64,000 bases of DNA, taken from contig NZ_FPIP01000002.1 in assembly GCF_900119075.1 (NCBI RefSeq), positions 372,001 through 436,000 of the forward strand, given 5' to 3'. This document shows, in pieces, positions 16,628 through 25,095 of the stretch. This DNA is from Ruminococcus flavefaciens (lineage in GTDB: Bacteria > Bacillota > Clostridia > Oscillospirales > Ruminococcaceae). The notes under the pieces are model-generated. The model was not told the DNA's origin. It saw only the letters and a program-made list of their open reading frames with translations, and searched no databases. The number at the start of each line of letters is the position of its first letter. The stretch's first letter is position 1. The translations under genes were made by a program, and so were the position numbers.

Positions 16628-17617
16628 GTGGTAATTCTGGATTATACTATCAGCATTACAAACAAATGCAATCTTAAATGCAGTTACTGCTATGAAAGAC
16701 ACCTTAACACGGAATACGGCTGTATAAACGATGAAACCCGTGATAAAATTGCTGATTACATAAAAAGTCAGAACAATGCAGGTACAGTTTATCTTTTCGG
16801 CGGCGAACCCCTTCTCTATAAGGATACGGTGAAATTCTACTGTGAGAACCTTACTGCGAAAGAGTTTGTCATCACCACCAACGGAACTCTCCTTGACGAG
16901 GACTTCATCAAATGGTGCGCTGAGAGAAAAATAATCATCAATATGTCTCACGACGGCATAAAATGTACCGACAGAGGCGCTGATACGGCGCTCCTTGACG
17001 CTAATCTGAAATTACTGCTGAAATATCAGCCCGAGACTCTTGTCCAGCTTGTCTATACGGAGCAGACTCTTCCCGAGCTGTACGATAATATCATGTACCT
17101 GAAAAACATGGGCGTGAAAAAGGTCTCTGCGGCTATGGACGCATTCCTCGTTCCCGACGACGCCGACAGCTTCGGCGATATAATGAGGGAGCAGTGGCGC
17201 AAAATAGCGGAGATACCCGACCTTTTCGTGTACGAGCTGGCTGTAAAAAAGAAGAATATCAGGGAAAACAAGAGAAGTCTCTGCGAGATATGCAAAAAGA
17301 AGATTTTCATAAACTGGGACGGAAGCTTTTATCCCTGCGTTCAGTTCCAGAACATACCCGAATACCGCTGCGGCGATGTTTTCGTGGGGATACAGGCTGA
17401 AAAAGCAAGAAAAGAGCACCCCGACTATTCAATGGTCTCGGAGCGGTGCAGGGGCTGTGAGATAGCGGAATACTGCCGAAACTCATGCGCCTGCCGAAAA
17501 ATGGCAACAACAGGCACGGTAAGGGATATTTCCGAAGCCGCCTGCATGGAGGAACAGGTGCATATACTGACCGCACTTGAAATTATCGCTAAAGAAAATG
17601 GAGGTAATAAGATATGA
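16628..17617 (+). CDS. Radical SAM/SPASM peptide-modifying enzyme
   Basis: 329 aa from a GTG at 16628 with AGGGGAG upstream; the start is a judgement. Radical SAM cluster NKCNLKCSYCYE gives C14-C18-C21; FGGEPLL follows. The C-terminal part has SPASM-type cysteines: CEICKKKIFINWDGSFYPC, then CRGCEIAEYCRNSCACR with four to five Cys. Such enzymes install thioether, C-C or epimer modifications in peptides or mature sulfatases. It overlaps by 4 bp a secreted dockerin protein with five PPLMG-type repeats, so that protein is the obvious substrate candidate. I recall rSAM families with repeat substrates from Fibrobacter and Ruminococcus but cannot verify membership. Confidence 0.85.
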   Translation: MVILDYTISITNKCNLKCSYCYERHLNTEYGCINDETRDKIADYIKSQNNAGTVYLFGGEPLLYKDTVKFYCENLTAKEFVITTNGTLLDEDFIKWCAERKIIINMSHDGIKCTDRGADTALLDANLKLLLKYQPETLVQLVYTEQTLPELYDNIMYLKNMGVKKVSAAMDAFLVPDDADSFGDIMREQWRKIAEIPDLFVYELAVKKKNIRENKRSLCEICKKKIFINWDGSFYPCVQFQNIPEYRCGDVFVGIQAEKARKEHPDYSMVSERCRGCEIAEYCRNSCACRKMATTGTVRDISEAACMEEQVHILTALEIIAKENGGNKI

Positions 17618-18393
17618 GAAAGTTTACGAAAGAGATATCGTCACTTTTAGCTGCTGTAACTGTCAGCGCTACAGTGAACGCGACTTATGTTTCCTCGGAA
17701 GAGAACATACAGCTGTCAGGTCAGATGACAATGTCTGACGCCGACTATGCAGAGATGCCTGAGACGGCAGGCGTAATGGCTCTTCCTGATGAAGAGGATC
17801 CCCCTATCGTTGGAGCAGAAGCTCCCTATGATATTGTTACAAAGCCGCCGGTAACTACTACCACAATAGTGGGTACTTCTATTGCAGAGCCTGTAACGAC
17901 TACTATACCTCCTCTTATGGGAGATATAGCACCTGAAACTACTACAACAGTCACAACTCTTCCGCCTCTGGCAGGCACTATGACTGCTCCGAGAACGACG
18001 ACCACCACTACTACTATTCCTTCTTTTGCAGGAGGAATGATGGGACCTTCGACAACAACTGCTGAGGAAATACCGCCGTTCATGGGAACGATGACTGCCG
18101 CGACCACTACTACGATAGTGACTACAACCACCACATCTGAGGAGGAGATCCCGCCGCTTATGGGCGAGATGGCCGATATTCCGGGTGATGCAAATGGTGA
18201 CTTTGAGTTCAATGTTGCGGATATCATCACACTTCAGAGATATATCCTGCATATGCCCGATGCAAAGATATATGACTGGTATCAGGCTGATATGTGTAAG
18301 GACGGAGAGATAAACATCTTCGACCTTGTAGTCATGAGACGCGAGCTCTTGAAGCAGATGAGATATGACGCTGAAAGAGTGTTTGACAAATAA
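17614..18393 (+). CDS. Secreted repeat protein with C-terminal dockerin (putative rSAM substrate)
   Basis: 259 aa; GGAGGT site; ATGA overlap with the radical SAM gene. Signal peptide at about 1-28. Residues about 85-190 hold five repeats of the form (I/L)P(P/S)(L/F)(M/A)GxM separated by Thr-rich spacers (IPPLMGDIA, LPPLAGTMT, IPSFAGGMM, IPPFMGTMT, IPPLMGEMA). A type I dockerin follows (GDANGDFEFNVADIITLQRY and CKDGEINIFDLVVMRREL, each a calcium-loop half). The dockerin should plug the protein into a scaffoldin cohesin. The repeats lack Cys, so if modified, the chemistry is not simple Cys thioether formation. No catalytic domain is present. Confidence 0.85.
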   Translation: MRKFTKEISSLLAAVTVSATVNATYVSSEENIQLSGQMTMSDADYAEMPETAGVMALPDEEDPPIVGAEAPYDIVTKPPVTTTTIVGTSIAEPVTTTIPPLMGDIAPETTTTVTTLPPLAGTMTAPRTTTTTTTIPSFAGGMMGPSTTTAEEIPPFMGTMTAATTTTIVTTTTTSEEEIPPLMGEMADIPGDANGDFEFNVADIITLQRYILHMPDAKIYDWYQADMCKDGEINIFDLVVMRRELLKQMRYDAERVFDK

Positions 18394-18410
18394 TAAAGGC
18401 AATAGAACAA

Positions 18411-18451
18411 GCTCCGACTGTATTTGCGATGTACAGTCGGAGCGTTTTTTT
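18411..18451 (+). terminator. Intrinsic terminator
   Basis: GCTCCGACTGTA / TACAGTCGGAGC stem, loop TTTGCGATG, then GTTTTTTT. Confidence 0.9.
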
Positions 18452-18553
18452 GAAAAAAGCACAAAATATGTCTTGAAATTACCATTATACAATGATATAA
18501 TGAGTAAAAGCCATATGGCTGCAAAAAAATAATATAAACGGCAGGTGATAACA

Positions 18554-20611
18554 ATGAAACTTAATAAACTTGCGGCTGCTCTTATAGCGGCTGTAACAGC
18601 TTTTGTTCCATTTTCCACAACATTTTCAGTATCGTCTGAGCCCTCAGCTGTGTATGCGGCGGACTATACCTCGAATCTCAAACCCGTAAAGGTCAATGCA
18701 ACGACCTTTCCAGATCCGAATTTCAGGTCGTATATCTCCAGCGCCTTTGATAAGGATAAAAACGGCACCTTAGACGCAGATGAGCTTCTTGTTGCAAGAA
18801 ACATCTGGTGCAACAACATGAATATCAAGTCCTTGCAGGGTATAGAGTATATCACGGAGCTCCGCGGACTTTACTGCATGGATAACCAGATATCCACCAT
18901 GGACCTCAGTAAGAATCAGCAGATAACAGGCATATGGTGCTCGGGAAATCTCTTTACCTCGCTGGATTTCTCATCAACTCCGACGTTGCAGTGGGTATAC
19001 TGCTATGACTGTAAGCTGACCTCGCTGAACGTTGCGCAGAATCCCGAGATGTCCTATATCGAGTGCAACTCAAATCCGCTGAAAAAGATAGACGTAAGCC
19101 ACAACCCCGTGCTGGAGCACCTTATGTGCGGAGACTGTGAGCTGACAGAGCTTGACCTCAGCCATAATCCACGAATGCAGCACCTTGACGCGTTCAGAAA
19201 TAAATTCAAGACGCTGGACGTTACCTGCTGTCCGCTGATGAAAAGGCTTGATGTATGGGATAACCCGGATTTAGGAAGTATCGACGTCAGCAAGTGCCCG
19301 GGACTGCAATACTATAACTGCTCCAACAATAACGCCACAAGCGTTGATGTCAGCCATAATCCAGAGCTTAACAAGCTCATATGCTCATATAATAAGCTTA
19401 AAAGTATTGATGTATCAAAAAATCCCAAGCTTGCCTACCTTGACTGTATGCAGAACGAGCTGACAGGTCTCGACCTGTCACACAATCCGAATCTGCGCTT
19501 TTTGCAGGCTTTCATAAACGAGTTTACCGAGCTTGATATCGGCTACAATCCGTTCCTCATAAAGACTCACAACGAGGGAAAGGATGAGGATATCTGGAAC
19601 TACGGCAAATTCCACGCATGGAAGATAGATTACGGCGGAGATACCTCCACAGGCGGAGACAATATCTTCTTCATCGCCTTTGATAACAAAGTAAAGCTTG
19701 ATAAAACTCCAAAGGCTGCTGCTGTTGAATATGCTTCCGACGATGACAACATAACAGATACAAGTCAGCTCATAACCCGTGAAGCAGCTGTGCAGACTCT
19801 CTATGAAATGGCAGGAAAGCCAAGCGTAAGCGGCTTGAAGTCAAGATTCAAGGACGTAGAGCACGGCGCATGGTATGAGAACGCCCTTCTCTGGGGCGAG
19901 AAGAACTCCATGTTCTTCGGTTATCCGAATGTTCTTTCAGATACCTTCGGCGTTGGCAAATGGGTGACAAGAGAGGACGCAGCTCTTATGCTCATGAGAT
20001 ATTCTGAATACAAGAATTATGAGCGAGCTATCGATTTCGGAAGAAGCGACGATTTCATGGATTATTTCGATGTTGACTTCGACCACTGGGAGGCTATATG
20101 CTGGGCTTGCACATGGCATATCATGGAAGGCAAGGGCGAGGAAGGCGCTCCAAAGGAAGAACGCCGTCTTGATCCAAAGGGAAAGGCTACACGCACAGAG
20201 TACACCGAGATGATAAACAGAATGCTGGAGGTAAACAAGACCTCGGCAGAATTTACTATCCCTGAAAATCCCAAGACTACTGTAACTACTGCGCCACCTG
20301 TAACAACTACAGCTGCGACAACTACCACAAGACCTGTAAAGCCCGAGATAACAGCAGATTATTCGCTTGGCGACGTCAATAACGACAAGGCGGTAAATGC
20401 AGTTGACGCTTCAACAGTCCTGACCTATTATGCAATGAACTCAACCAATAAAAAGGGCGACCTCAGCGACAAGCAGATGACAGCGGCTGACGTTGACCGC
20501 GACGGTAATATAAATGCCGTTGACGCTTCTTATATCCTGTCTTATTACGCTTACGTATCTACCGCTAAGGCAAAGGTCGAAACAATGGAAAACTTCATGA
20601 AGCAGCAATAA
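18554..20611 (+). CDS. Secreted LRR-SLH-like-dockerin protein
   Basis: 685 aa; ATG at 18554 with AGGTGAT upstream. Signal peptide about 1-38 ending near VYAAD. An EF-hand-like DKDKNGTLDADE is followed by about a dozen 21-residue leucine-rich repeats (pattern LxxLDCxxNxLTxLDLSHNPxL) to about residue 340. Residues about 420-595 resemble SLH repeats (ITREAAVQTLYEMAG, FGVGKWVTREDAALMLMRY, HWEAICWACTWHIMEGKG). A Thr/Pro linker leads to a dockerin (GDVNNDKAVNAVDASTVLTYY and ADVDRDGNINAVDASYILSYY). It is probably a cell-surface or cellulosome-attached binding protein; SLH-like and dockerin modules together are unusual. The stop lies inside a 20-bp inverted repeat shared with the convergent gene. Confidence 0.85.
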   Translation: MKLNKLAAALIAAVTAFVPFSTTFSVSSEPSAVYAADYTSNLKPVKVNATTFPDPNFRSYISSAFDKDKNGTLDADELLVARNIWCNNMNIKSLQGIEYITELRGLYCMDNQISTMDLSKNQQITGIWCSGNLFTSLDFSSTPTLQWVYCYDCKLTSLNVAQNPEMSYIECNSNPLKKIDVSHNPVLEHLMCGDCELTELDLSHNPRMQHLDAFRNKFKTLDVTCCPLMKRLDVWDNPDLGSIDVSKCPGLQYYNCSNNNATSVDVSHNPELNKLICSYNKLKSIDVSKNPKLAYLDCMQNELTGLDLSHNPNLRFLQAFINEFTELDIGYNPFLIKTHNEGKDEDIWNYGKFHAWKIDYGGDTSTGGDNIFFIAFDNKVKLDKTPKAAAVEYASDDDNITDTSQLITREAAVQTLYEMAGKPSVSGLKSRFKDVEHGAWYENALLWGEKNSMFFGYPNVLSDTFGVGKWVTREDAALMLMRYSEYKNYERAIDFGRSDDFMDYFDVDFDHWEAICWACTWHIMEGKGEEGAPKEERRLDPKGKATRTEYTEMINRMLEVNKTSAEFTIPENPKTTVTTAPPVTTTAATTTTRPVKPEITADYSLGDVNNDKAVNAVDASTVLTYYAMNSTNKKGDLSDKQMTAADVDRDGNINAVDASYILSYYAYVSTAKAKVETMENFMKQQ

Positions 20612-20626
20612 AAATCAGCGATACAC

Positions 20627-20900
20627 TATAACCGCAATACTTATATAAAAGTTTATATTTATTTATCGGGGGAAACCTTTCTGAGGAAAGGTTCTCCCCC
20701 ATCCCCCCTTCCAAAGACTTTTAGCTGATTTTTTCTATAATAGAGCCCCTCTGTAGTCGTACAGAGGGGCAAGTTATTTTTGGGGCTCTATTATAGAAAA
20801 AATGAAATAACGGTCTTGAAACAGATACGAGAAAACCCCTTTTTCAAAAGGGGTTCTCTCAATAATAAACATAAATTTTCTGTATAAGTATTATGATAAT
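20627..20900 (+). repeat. Terminator-loop miniature element, copy A
   Basis: About 274 bp. Imperfect terminal repeats (TAACCGCAATACTTATATA... and ...TGTATAAGTATTATGATAA), GGGGGAAACCTTTCTGAGG near one end and CTTTTTCAAAAGGGG near the other. The central stem is 21 bp perfect: TTTTTT plus CTATAATAGAGCCCC (20729-20749) against its complement (20782-20802), enclosing a second hairpin CCCCTCTGTA/TACAGAGGGG. It is bracketed by perfect 20-bp arms AATAAAAATCAGCGATACAC (20607-20626 and, inverted, 20901-20920) that contain or touch both flanking stop codons and look like a split bidirectional terminator. No coding capacity. Confidence 0.85.
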
Positions 20901-20918
20901 GTGTATCGCTGATTTTTA

Positions 20919-22451
20919 TTATCTCTTAGGCTTACTGCTGCCTGTATTTCTGTTTTTATTGATGTTTTTGTTCTGTAACTGAGCGTCTGTCATCTTCGGA
21001 GCAGGTAAAATGCTTCTGTTCGGAGCAACGAACTTGGTATACTTCTTGTTGGTCTTCATATCGTTGATGATGAAGCCCAGCATATTTGCCTCGAAGAACT
21101 CAATTCTGCTCATTGCAGAGTCGATATCGGCAGAAGATGTTTCCTTGTATCTTACAACCATTATCATACCCGATACCTTCTTTGCGATTTCAACTGCGTC
21201 GGTGAAGAAGTTTACGGCAGGTGTATCGATAATGATGTATGTGTACTTTTCCTCAAGCTTTTCGAGGAGCTTATCCATATTCTCGGAAGCTACCAGCTCT
21301 GACGGGTTAGCTACAGCGTCGCCTGCGGAGAGGATATCCAGCTTATCCATAAAGGTCTTCTTTATGCATTTGTCAAGGTCGGAAATATTGGTAAGAGCGT
21401 TTGCAAGACCTTTTTTCTCGCTTATGCGGAATATCTCGTGCTGAACAGGATTTCTCAGGTCAGCGTCGATAAGGAGCACCTTGTTGCCGCCCTGTGCAAG
21501 GGTAATAGCGATATTTGCAGCAGTAACGGATTTTCCCTCGAATGGCTCTGCTGATGAAACAGAGATGATCTTCTTGTCATAAGATGAAAGTGAGTAGATT
21601 ATACTTGTACGGATAGCCTTGTAATTCTCAACAACAGTAAATGGAACGTATTTGTTGAAGAGGCTGACAAAGCGGCTTTTCTTTTCGCCGCTTCTGAACT
21701 TGGTCTTGAAGTGTCCGACCTCACCGATAACGGCTGTGTTGTATCTGTTGCTGAGAGTATTTACGTTTCTTACAGAATCGTCAAAGAAGTCCATTAAGAA
21801 TACGAGGAGCAGTGAAATGAGTATGCCTGCTACCATACCGAGAGCAGTATTCTTGACCTTGTTAGGGGAAACAGGGACATCGTTGTACTTTGCCCATGTC
21901 ATATACTTGGCAATACACTCGCTTCCGATAGCCTTCTGGAGGTACTGGTCGGAGTATACTGCGAAGTAGTTGCATATAGCAACGGATACCTCGGGATCCT
22001 TGGTTATTACCTTGAGCTTGAGAACGAGAGTATCGGGAACGCTCTCGATAAAGATAGTGCTGCGGAGCTCATCGGCAGGGATATTGTGTTCCTTGTCGAT
22101 AGTGAAAACAGGTTTTATCCTGTCCTCGCCGAATCTTTTTATAAGCTCGCTGCTCATATCCTGCATAACGAGGTCGTCATTGAGAACCTCGATATAAGTA
22201 TTTGTGAGCTGTTTCAGGTTGTTTACGTCGTTTCCTTTTTCGCTTGCAGAGCTGCCGTTCTTGACAATGGCAGCACTGCTCTGGACATAAAGGTTAAGGT
22301 GTGCTTCGTACTTTGGTGTGATGAAATACTTGGATACGCAGAAAGCAATTATACCGCCGCAAAGGGCGAAAAGGATTATAAGCCATAATCTTCTGAAGAT
22401 CAGCGAAAAGATCTCCTTAAAATCAATTACGTTTTTTTCATCATTCCTCAT
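20919..22451 (-). CDS. Wzz/CpsC-CpsD-type polysaccharide co-polymerase with fused BY-kinase domain
   Basis: 510 aa. N-terminal Wzz region with a membrane helix at about 18-38 (FRRLWLIILFALCGGIIAF), an external loop, and a second helix at about 205-225 (ALGMVAGILISLLLVFLMDFF). The cytoplasmic ATPase has Walker A EPFEGKSVTAAN, Walker A' LLIDADLRNP and Walker B IIIDTPAV. In BY-kinases this couples chain-length control to Tyr phosphorylation. The C-terminal tail (RNTGSSKPKR) is basic and lacks the usual Tyr cluster, so autophosphorylation is doubtful. Last gene of the capsule operon. Confidence 0.9.
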   Translation of the reverse strand: MRNDEKNVIDFKEIFSLIFRRLWLIILFALCGGIIAFCVSKYFITPKYEAHLNLYVQSSAAIVKNGSSASEKGNDVNNLKQLTNTYIEVLNDDLVMQDMSSELIKRFGEDRIKPVFTIDKEHNIPADELRSTIFIESVPDTLVLKLKVITKDPEVSVAICNYFAVYSDQYLQKAIGSECIAKYMTWAKYNDVPVSPNKVKNTALGMVAGILISLLLVFLMDFFDDSVRNVNTLSNRYNTAVIGEVGHFKTKFRSGEKKSRFVSLFNKYVPFTVVENYKAIRTSIIYSLSSYDKKIISVSSAEPFEGKSVTAANIAITLAQGGNKVLLIDADLRNPVQHEIFRISEKKGLANALTNISDLDKCIKKTFMDKLDILSAGDAVANPSELVASENMDKLLEKLEEKYTYIIIDTPAVNFFTDAVEIAKKVSGMIMVVRYKETSSADIDSAMSRIEFFEANMLGFIINDMKTNKKYTKFVAPNRSILPAPKMTDAQLQNKNINKNRNTGSSKPKR

Positions 22452-22502
22452 GGTTTCAGCCTTTCTAAAAAGTGGATTTTTTCAGCTTTCAATGATATTT
22501 CA

Positions 22503-23621
22503 TCAGCTTTTTCTCAAGCCAAGTATTATATCACATATCTTTTCAACTATCTCCTCGCTGAGGTCAGCATACAGCGGAAGTGTGAGCACGCGCTTGCTGA
22601 CATGGAGGGCAACGGGAGTCTGGTTTACATCGTACTTTCCGTGGAAGCATTCAAATGTATTGGAAATGGGGTAGAAATACTTTCTTGCATTTATGCCGTT
22701 TTCAGCAAGAGCCTTGAATACCTCGTTTCTTGTTGCTCCGAAGAGCTTTTCGTCGAACACAACAGGGAAATATCCATAATTTGGCTTAACGTCCTTCTGG
22801 GGCTTGCAGAGCTTGATGCCGTTGACGTTTTCGAGGCGGCTTCTGTAAAGCTCTGTGACCTTGCGCCTCTTTTCGATCTCCTCGTCGATATGTCTCAGGT
22901 TGCATATACCCATAGCAGCCTGAAACTCGTTCATCTTGGCGTTTCCGCCGATGTATGCAACGTCCTCGGGACCATGTATGCCGAAGTTCTTCATATCGTT
23001 GAGCTTCTGAACGAGACTGTCATCCTTGAAGCAGAGTGCACCGCCCTCGATAGTATTGAATACCTTTGTAGCGTGGAAGCTGAACATTGAAGCGTTTCCG
23101 AAGCGGGCAGCGCTTTCGCCCTTATATGTAACTCCGAAAGCGTGAGCAGCGTCGTATATTACTTTGAGGTCGTACTTGTCGGCTATCTTCTGTATCCTTT
23201 CAACGTCGCAGAGATTGCCGTATACATGAACAGGAACTATAGCACAGGTACTGTCTGTGATGAGCCTTTCGATAAGTTCTGTATTTATGGTGTAGTCTGT
23301 ATCGTTGATATCGCAGAATACGGGAGTAAGTCCGTTTCTTACGATAGCGTGTGTAGTTGAAGCAAATGTAAAGGGCGTAGTTATTACCTCGCCGCCCTTT
23401 GGCAGGTTCATAGCAGCGATTATATTTTCCAGAGCAAGGTGTCCGTTGGTATAAAGTGTAACGTGAGGAACGTCGAATCTTTCCTCAAGCTCTTTCTGGA
23501 GCTGCATATGCTTTTCGCCCATATTTGTGAGCCAGTGGCTGTCCCACATACCTTTTATCTCGTTGCAGTATTCCTCAAAATCGGGCATTGAGGATCTGGT
23601 AACCAAAATATTATCATTCAT
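22503..23621 (-). CDS. DegT/DnrJ/EryC1 sugar aminotransferase
   Basis: 372 aa, full length. PLP-dependent fold: TPFTFASTTHAIVRNG, DAAHAFG, and the Schiff-base Lys in FSFHATKVFNTIEGGAL (read around residue 182). Family members aminate 3- or 4-keto nucleotide sugars. The 8-bp overlap with the upstream GNAT gene suggests the two act in sequence to make an N-acylated amino sugar. Confidence 0.92.
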   Translation of the reverse strand: MNDNILVTRSSMPDFEEYCNEIKGMWDSHWLTNMGEKHMQLQKELEERFDVPHVTLYTNGHLALENIIAAMNLPKGGEVITTPFTFASTTHAIVRNGLTPVFCDINDTDYTINTELIERLITDSTCAIVPVHVYGNLCDVERIQKIADKYDLKVIYDAAHAFGVTYKGESAARFGNASMFSFHATKVFNTIEGGALCFKDDSLVQKLNDMKNFGIHGPEDVAYIGGNAKMNEFQAAMGICNLRHIDEEIEKRRKVTELYRSRLENVNGIKLCKPQKDVKPNYGYFPVVFDEKLFGATRNEVFKALAENGINARKYFYPISNTFECFHGKYDVNQTPVALHVSKRVLTLPLYADLSEEIVEKICDIILGLRKS

Positions 23622-24144
23622 TTCCTTTTATCTCCATATATTCCTCTTTAAGAATAGAATACAGATACATATCTATATATTCGCCATGCTTGAACACAGC
23701 TCTGCGCTTAACGCCTTCTTTTACGAAGCCGCAGTTCTCATACAGCTTTGCTGAAACAGCATTTGAAGCCAGACAAGCAAGCTCTATTCTGTGAAGATTA
23801 AGATTTATAAATGCGTGGTGAAGAAGTTCCTTTACAGCAAAGGTGCCGATACCCTTGCCGCGCTGTGCGATATCGCCGATCATCAGGTGAAGCTCGGCGC
23901 ACTGATTGAACTGATCTATATTTGTAAGACTGATAAGACCGTAAAGCACATCGTCGTTTTCGTCAACGATAGAGCATCTCACGTTCCTTGCCCGTGATCT
24001 CATATAATTCTCGAACCATTCCTCGTCAACTCTCAGGTTGATGTATCTGTAGGGTGCGCCGAGATGTCCTATCAGCTCGGGATCGTTTCTCCATGAGTTT
24101 ATTGTGGCAAGGTCCCTGCTTTCCAATTCGCGGAGTTTATACAT
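23614..24144 (-). CDS. GNAT N-acetyltransferase (RimJ/RimL-like)
   Basis: 176 aa. LRELESRDLATINSWRNDPE at the N-terminus, the acetyl-CoA loop QRGKGIGTFAVKELLHHAF (Q/RxxGxG/A), and the C-terminal NLHRIELACLASNAVSAKLYENCGF (read in part) are diagnostic. In capsule loci these enzymes acetylate the amino group of an aminodeoxy nucleotide sugar. It overlaps both neighbours by 8 bp. Confidence 0.88.
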   Translation of the reverse strand: MYKLRELESRDLATINSWRNDPELIGHLGAPYRYINLRVDEEWFENYMRSRARNVRCSIVDENDDVLYGLISLTNIDQFNQCAELHLMIGDIAQRGKGIGTFAVKELLHHAFINLNLHRIELACLASNAVSAKLYENCGFVKEGVKRRAVFKHGEYIDMYLYSILKEEYMEIKGNE

Positions 24145-25081
24145 TGTTTATCGCCTCGATTACATATTTGATTTCGTTGTGTGAATACCTCTGATCGCAG
24201 GGCAGAGGGAGTATGTTTTCTGCCATGTCGTATTCTGCATCTGATTCAGTGCAGTTTTCAAGTACATTAGGCCATAATGTGGGGATATATATCTTCATAT
24301 CCTGTAGTTTCTTTCTTATGGCCTTGCCGTTTTCGATATACAGCGGATACATGAAAGCTCCGGCAGGGATATTTAGCTCCAGCTTATTTACGGAAGCGAA
24401 AGCCTCATGATAGGTCCTGAAGTTTTCCGTTCTTTTCCTTTCGATAAGACCGTAGTCTATCCCGTGGAGGATATTCTCCGTAAGCCGTGACATTCTCTTG
24501 ACAGGCTCGTCGAAGAACATATCGTTGTTTGCGGCATATTCACCGTAAAACTCGGAGGCTGTTCTCTCGAATCTGCCAAGAAGGAAATTCATTCTTCCGA
24601 AGGATTCGTCAACAGGGAGCTGTCTGTCAAGCTTGGCGTCGGTGTAAAGTATGGCTCCGTCGGCGACTCCGAAGAATTTTCGGCAGGTATAGACAGTATC
24701 TATGCCCTTTACAGGGCTGTGGAAATATGCCTGCGCATTGTCAAGAATTATCCTGTCGTATTTTTTCTTCAGCGACATGATATATTCGTCTGTGAGCTGA
24801 CCGTAGTAATTCACCACGTACAGCCATTCATCCTCATCTAAAGTGATATCCTCCATTTTCAGGTCACTGCCTATGGAGTAATATCTCACATTCAAATCAT
24901 ATTTGCTGAGCACCTTGTCATTTGAATCGCACATCATTTTCGGGAAGCGTACTTTTTTGATGTTTCTGCTCTCAATAAGATATGCAAAGCCGTTTCTTCC
25001 GCAGTTCAGCTTAATGCCGTCATCATACAGCATATCCGAATGAAAGGTCTCAAACTCGATGTATCCGCCTATCTCTTTCAT
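24137..25081 (-). CDS. Divergent DegT-fold PLP-like protein
   Basis: 314 aa, shorter than normal DegT enzymes. GRNGFAYLIESRNIKKVRFP, ILDNAQAYFHSP and YTCRKFFGVADGAILYT align by pattern with the DegT fold; the Lys in CRKFFG could be the PLP Lys, but the surrounding SxxxTK motif is absent. It may be a distant aminotransferase or a non-catalytic relative. It sits between the GNAT and ATP-grasp genes, suggesting work on the same unusual residue. Confidence 0.65.
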   Translation of the reverse strand: MKEIGGYIEFETFHSDMLYDDGIKLNCGRNGFAYLIESRNIKKVRFPKMMCDSNDKVLSKYDLNVRYYSIGSDLKMEDITLDEDEWLYVVNYYGQLTDEYIMSLKKKYDRIILDNAQAYFHSPVKGIDTVYTCRKFFGVADGAILYTDAKLDRQLPVDESFGRMNFLLGRFERTASEFYGEYAANNDMFFDEPVKRMSRLTENILHGIDYGLIERKRTENFRTYHEAFASVNKLELNIPAGAFMYPLYIENGKAIRKKLQDMKIYIPTLWPNVLENCTESDAEYDMAENILPLPCDQRYSHNEIKYVIEAINNV

Positions 25082-25095
25082 ATATTATCATTTGC

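Noticed and set aside
17716..18618. Long minus-strand open frames rich in Ser/Arg or Val over the dockerin gene
   Set aside because: They are antisense readings of Thr-rich linker codons, lack ribosome sites and cross a clear terminator.
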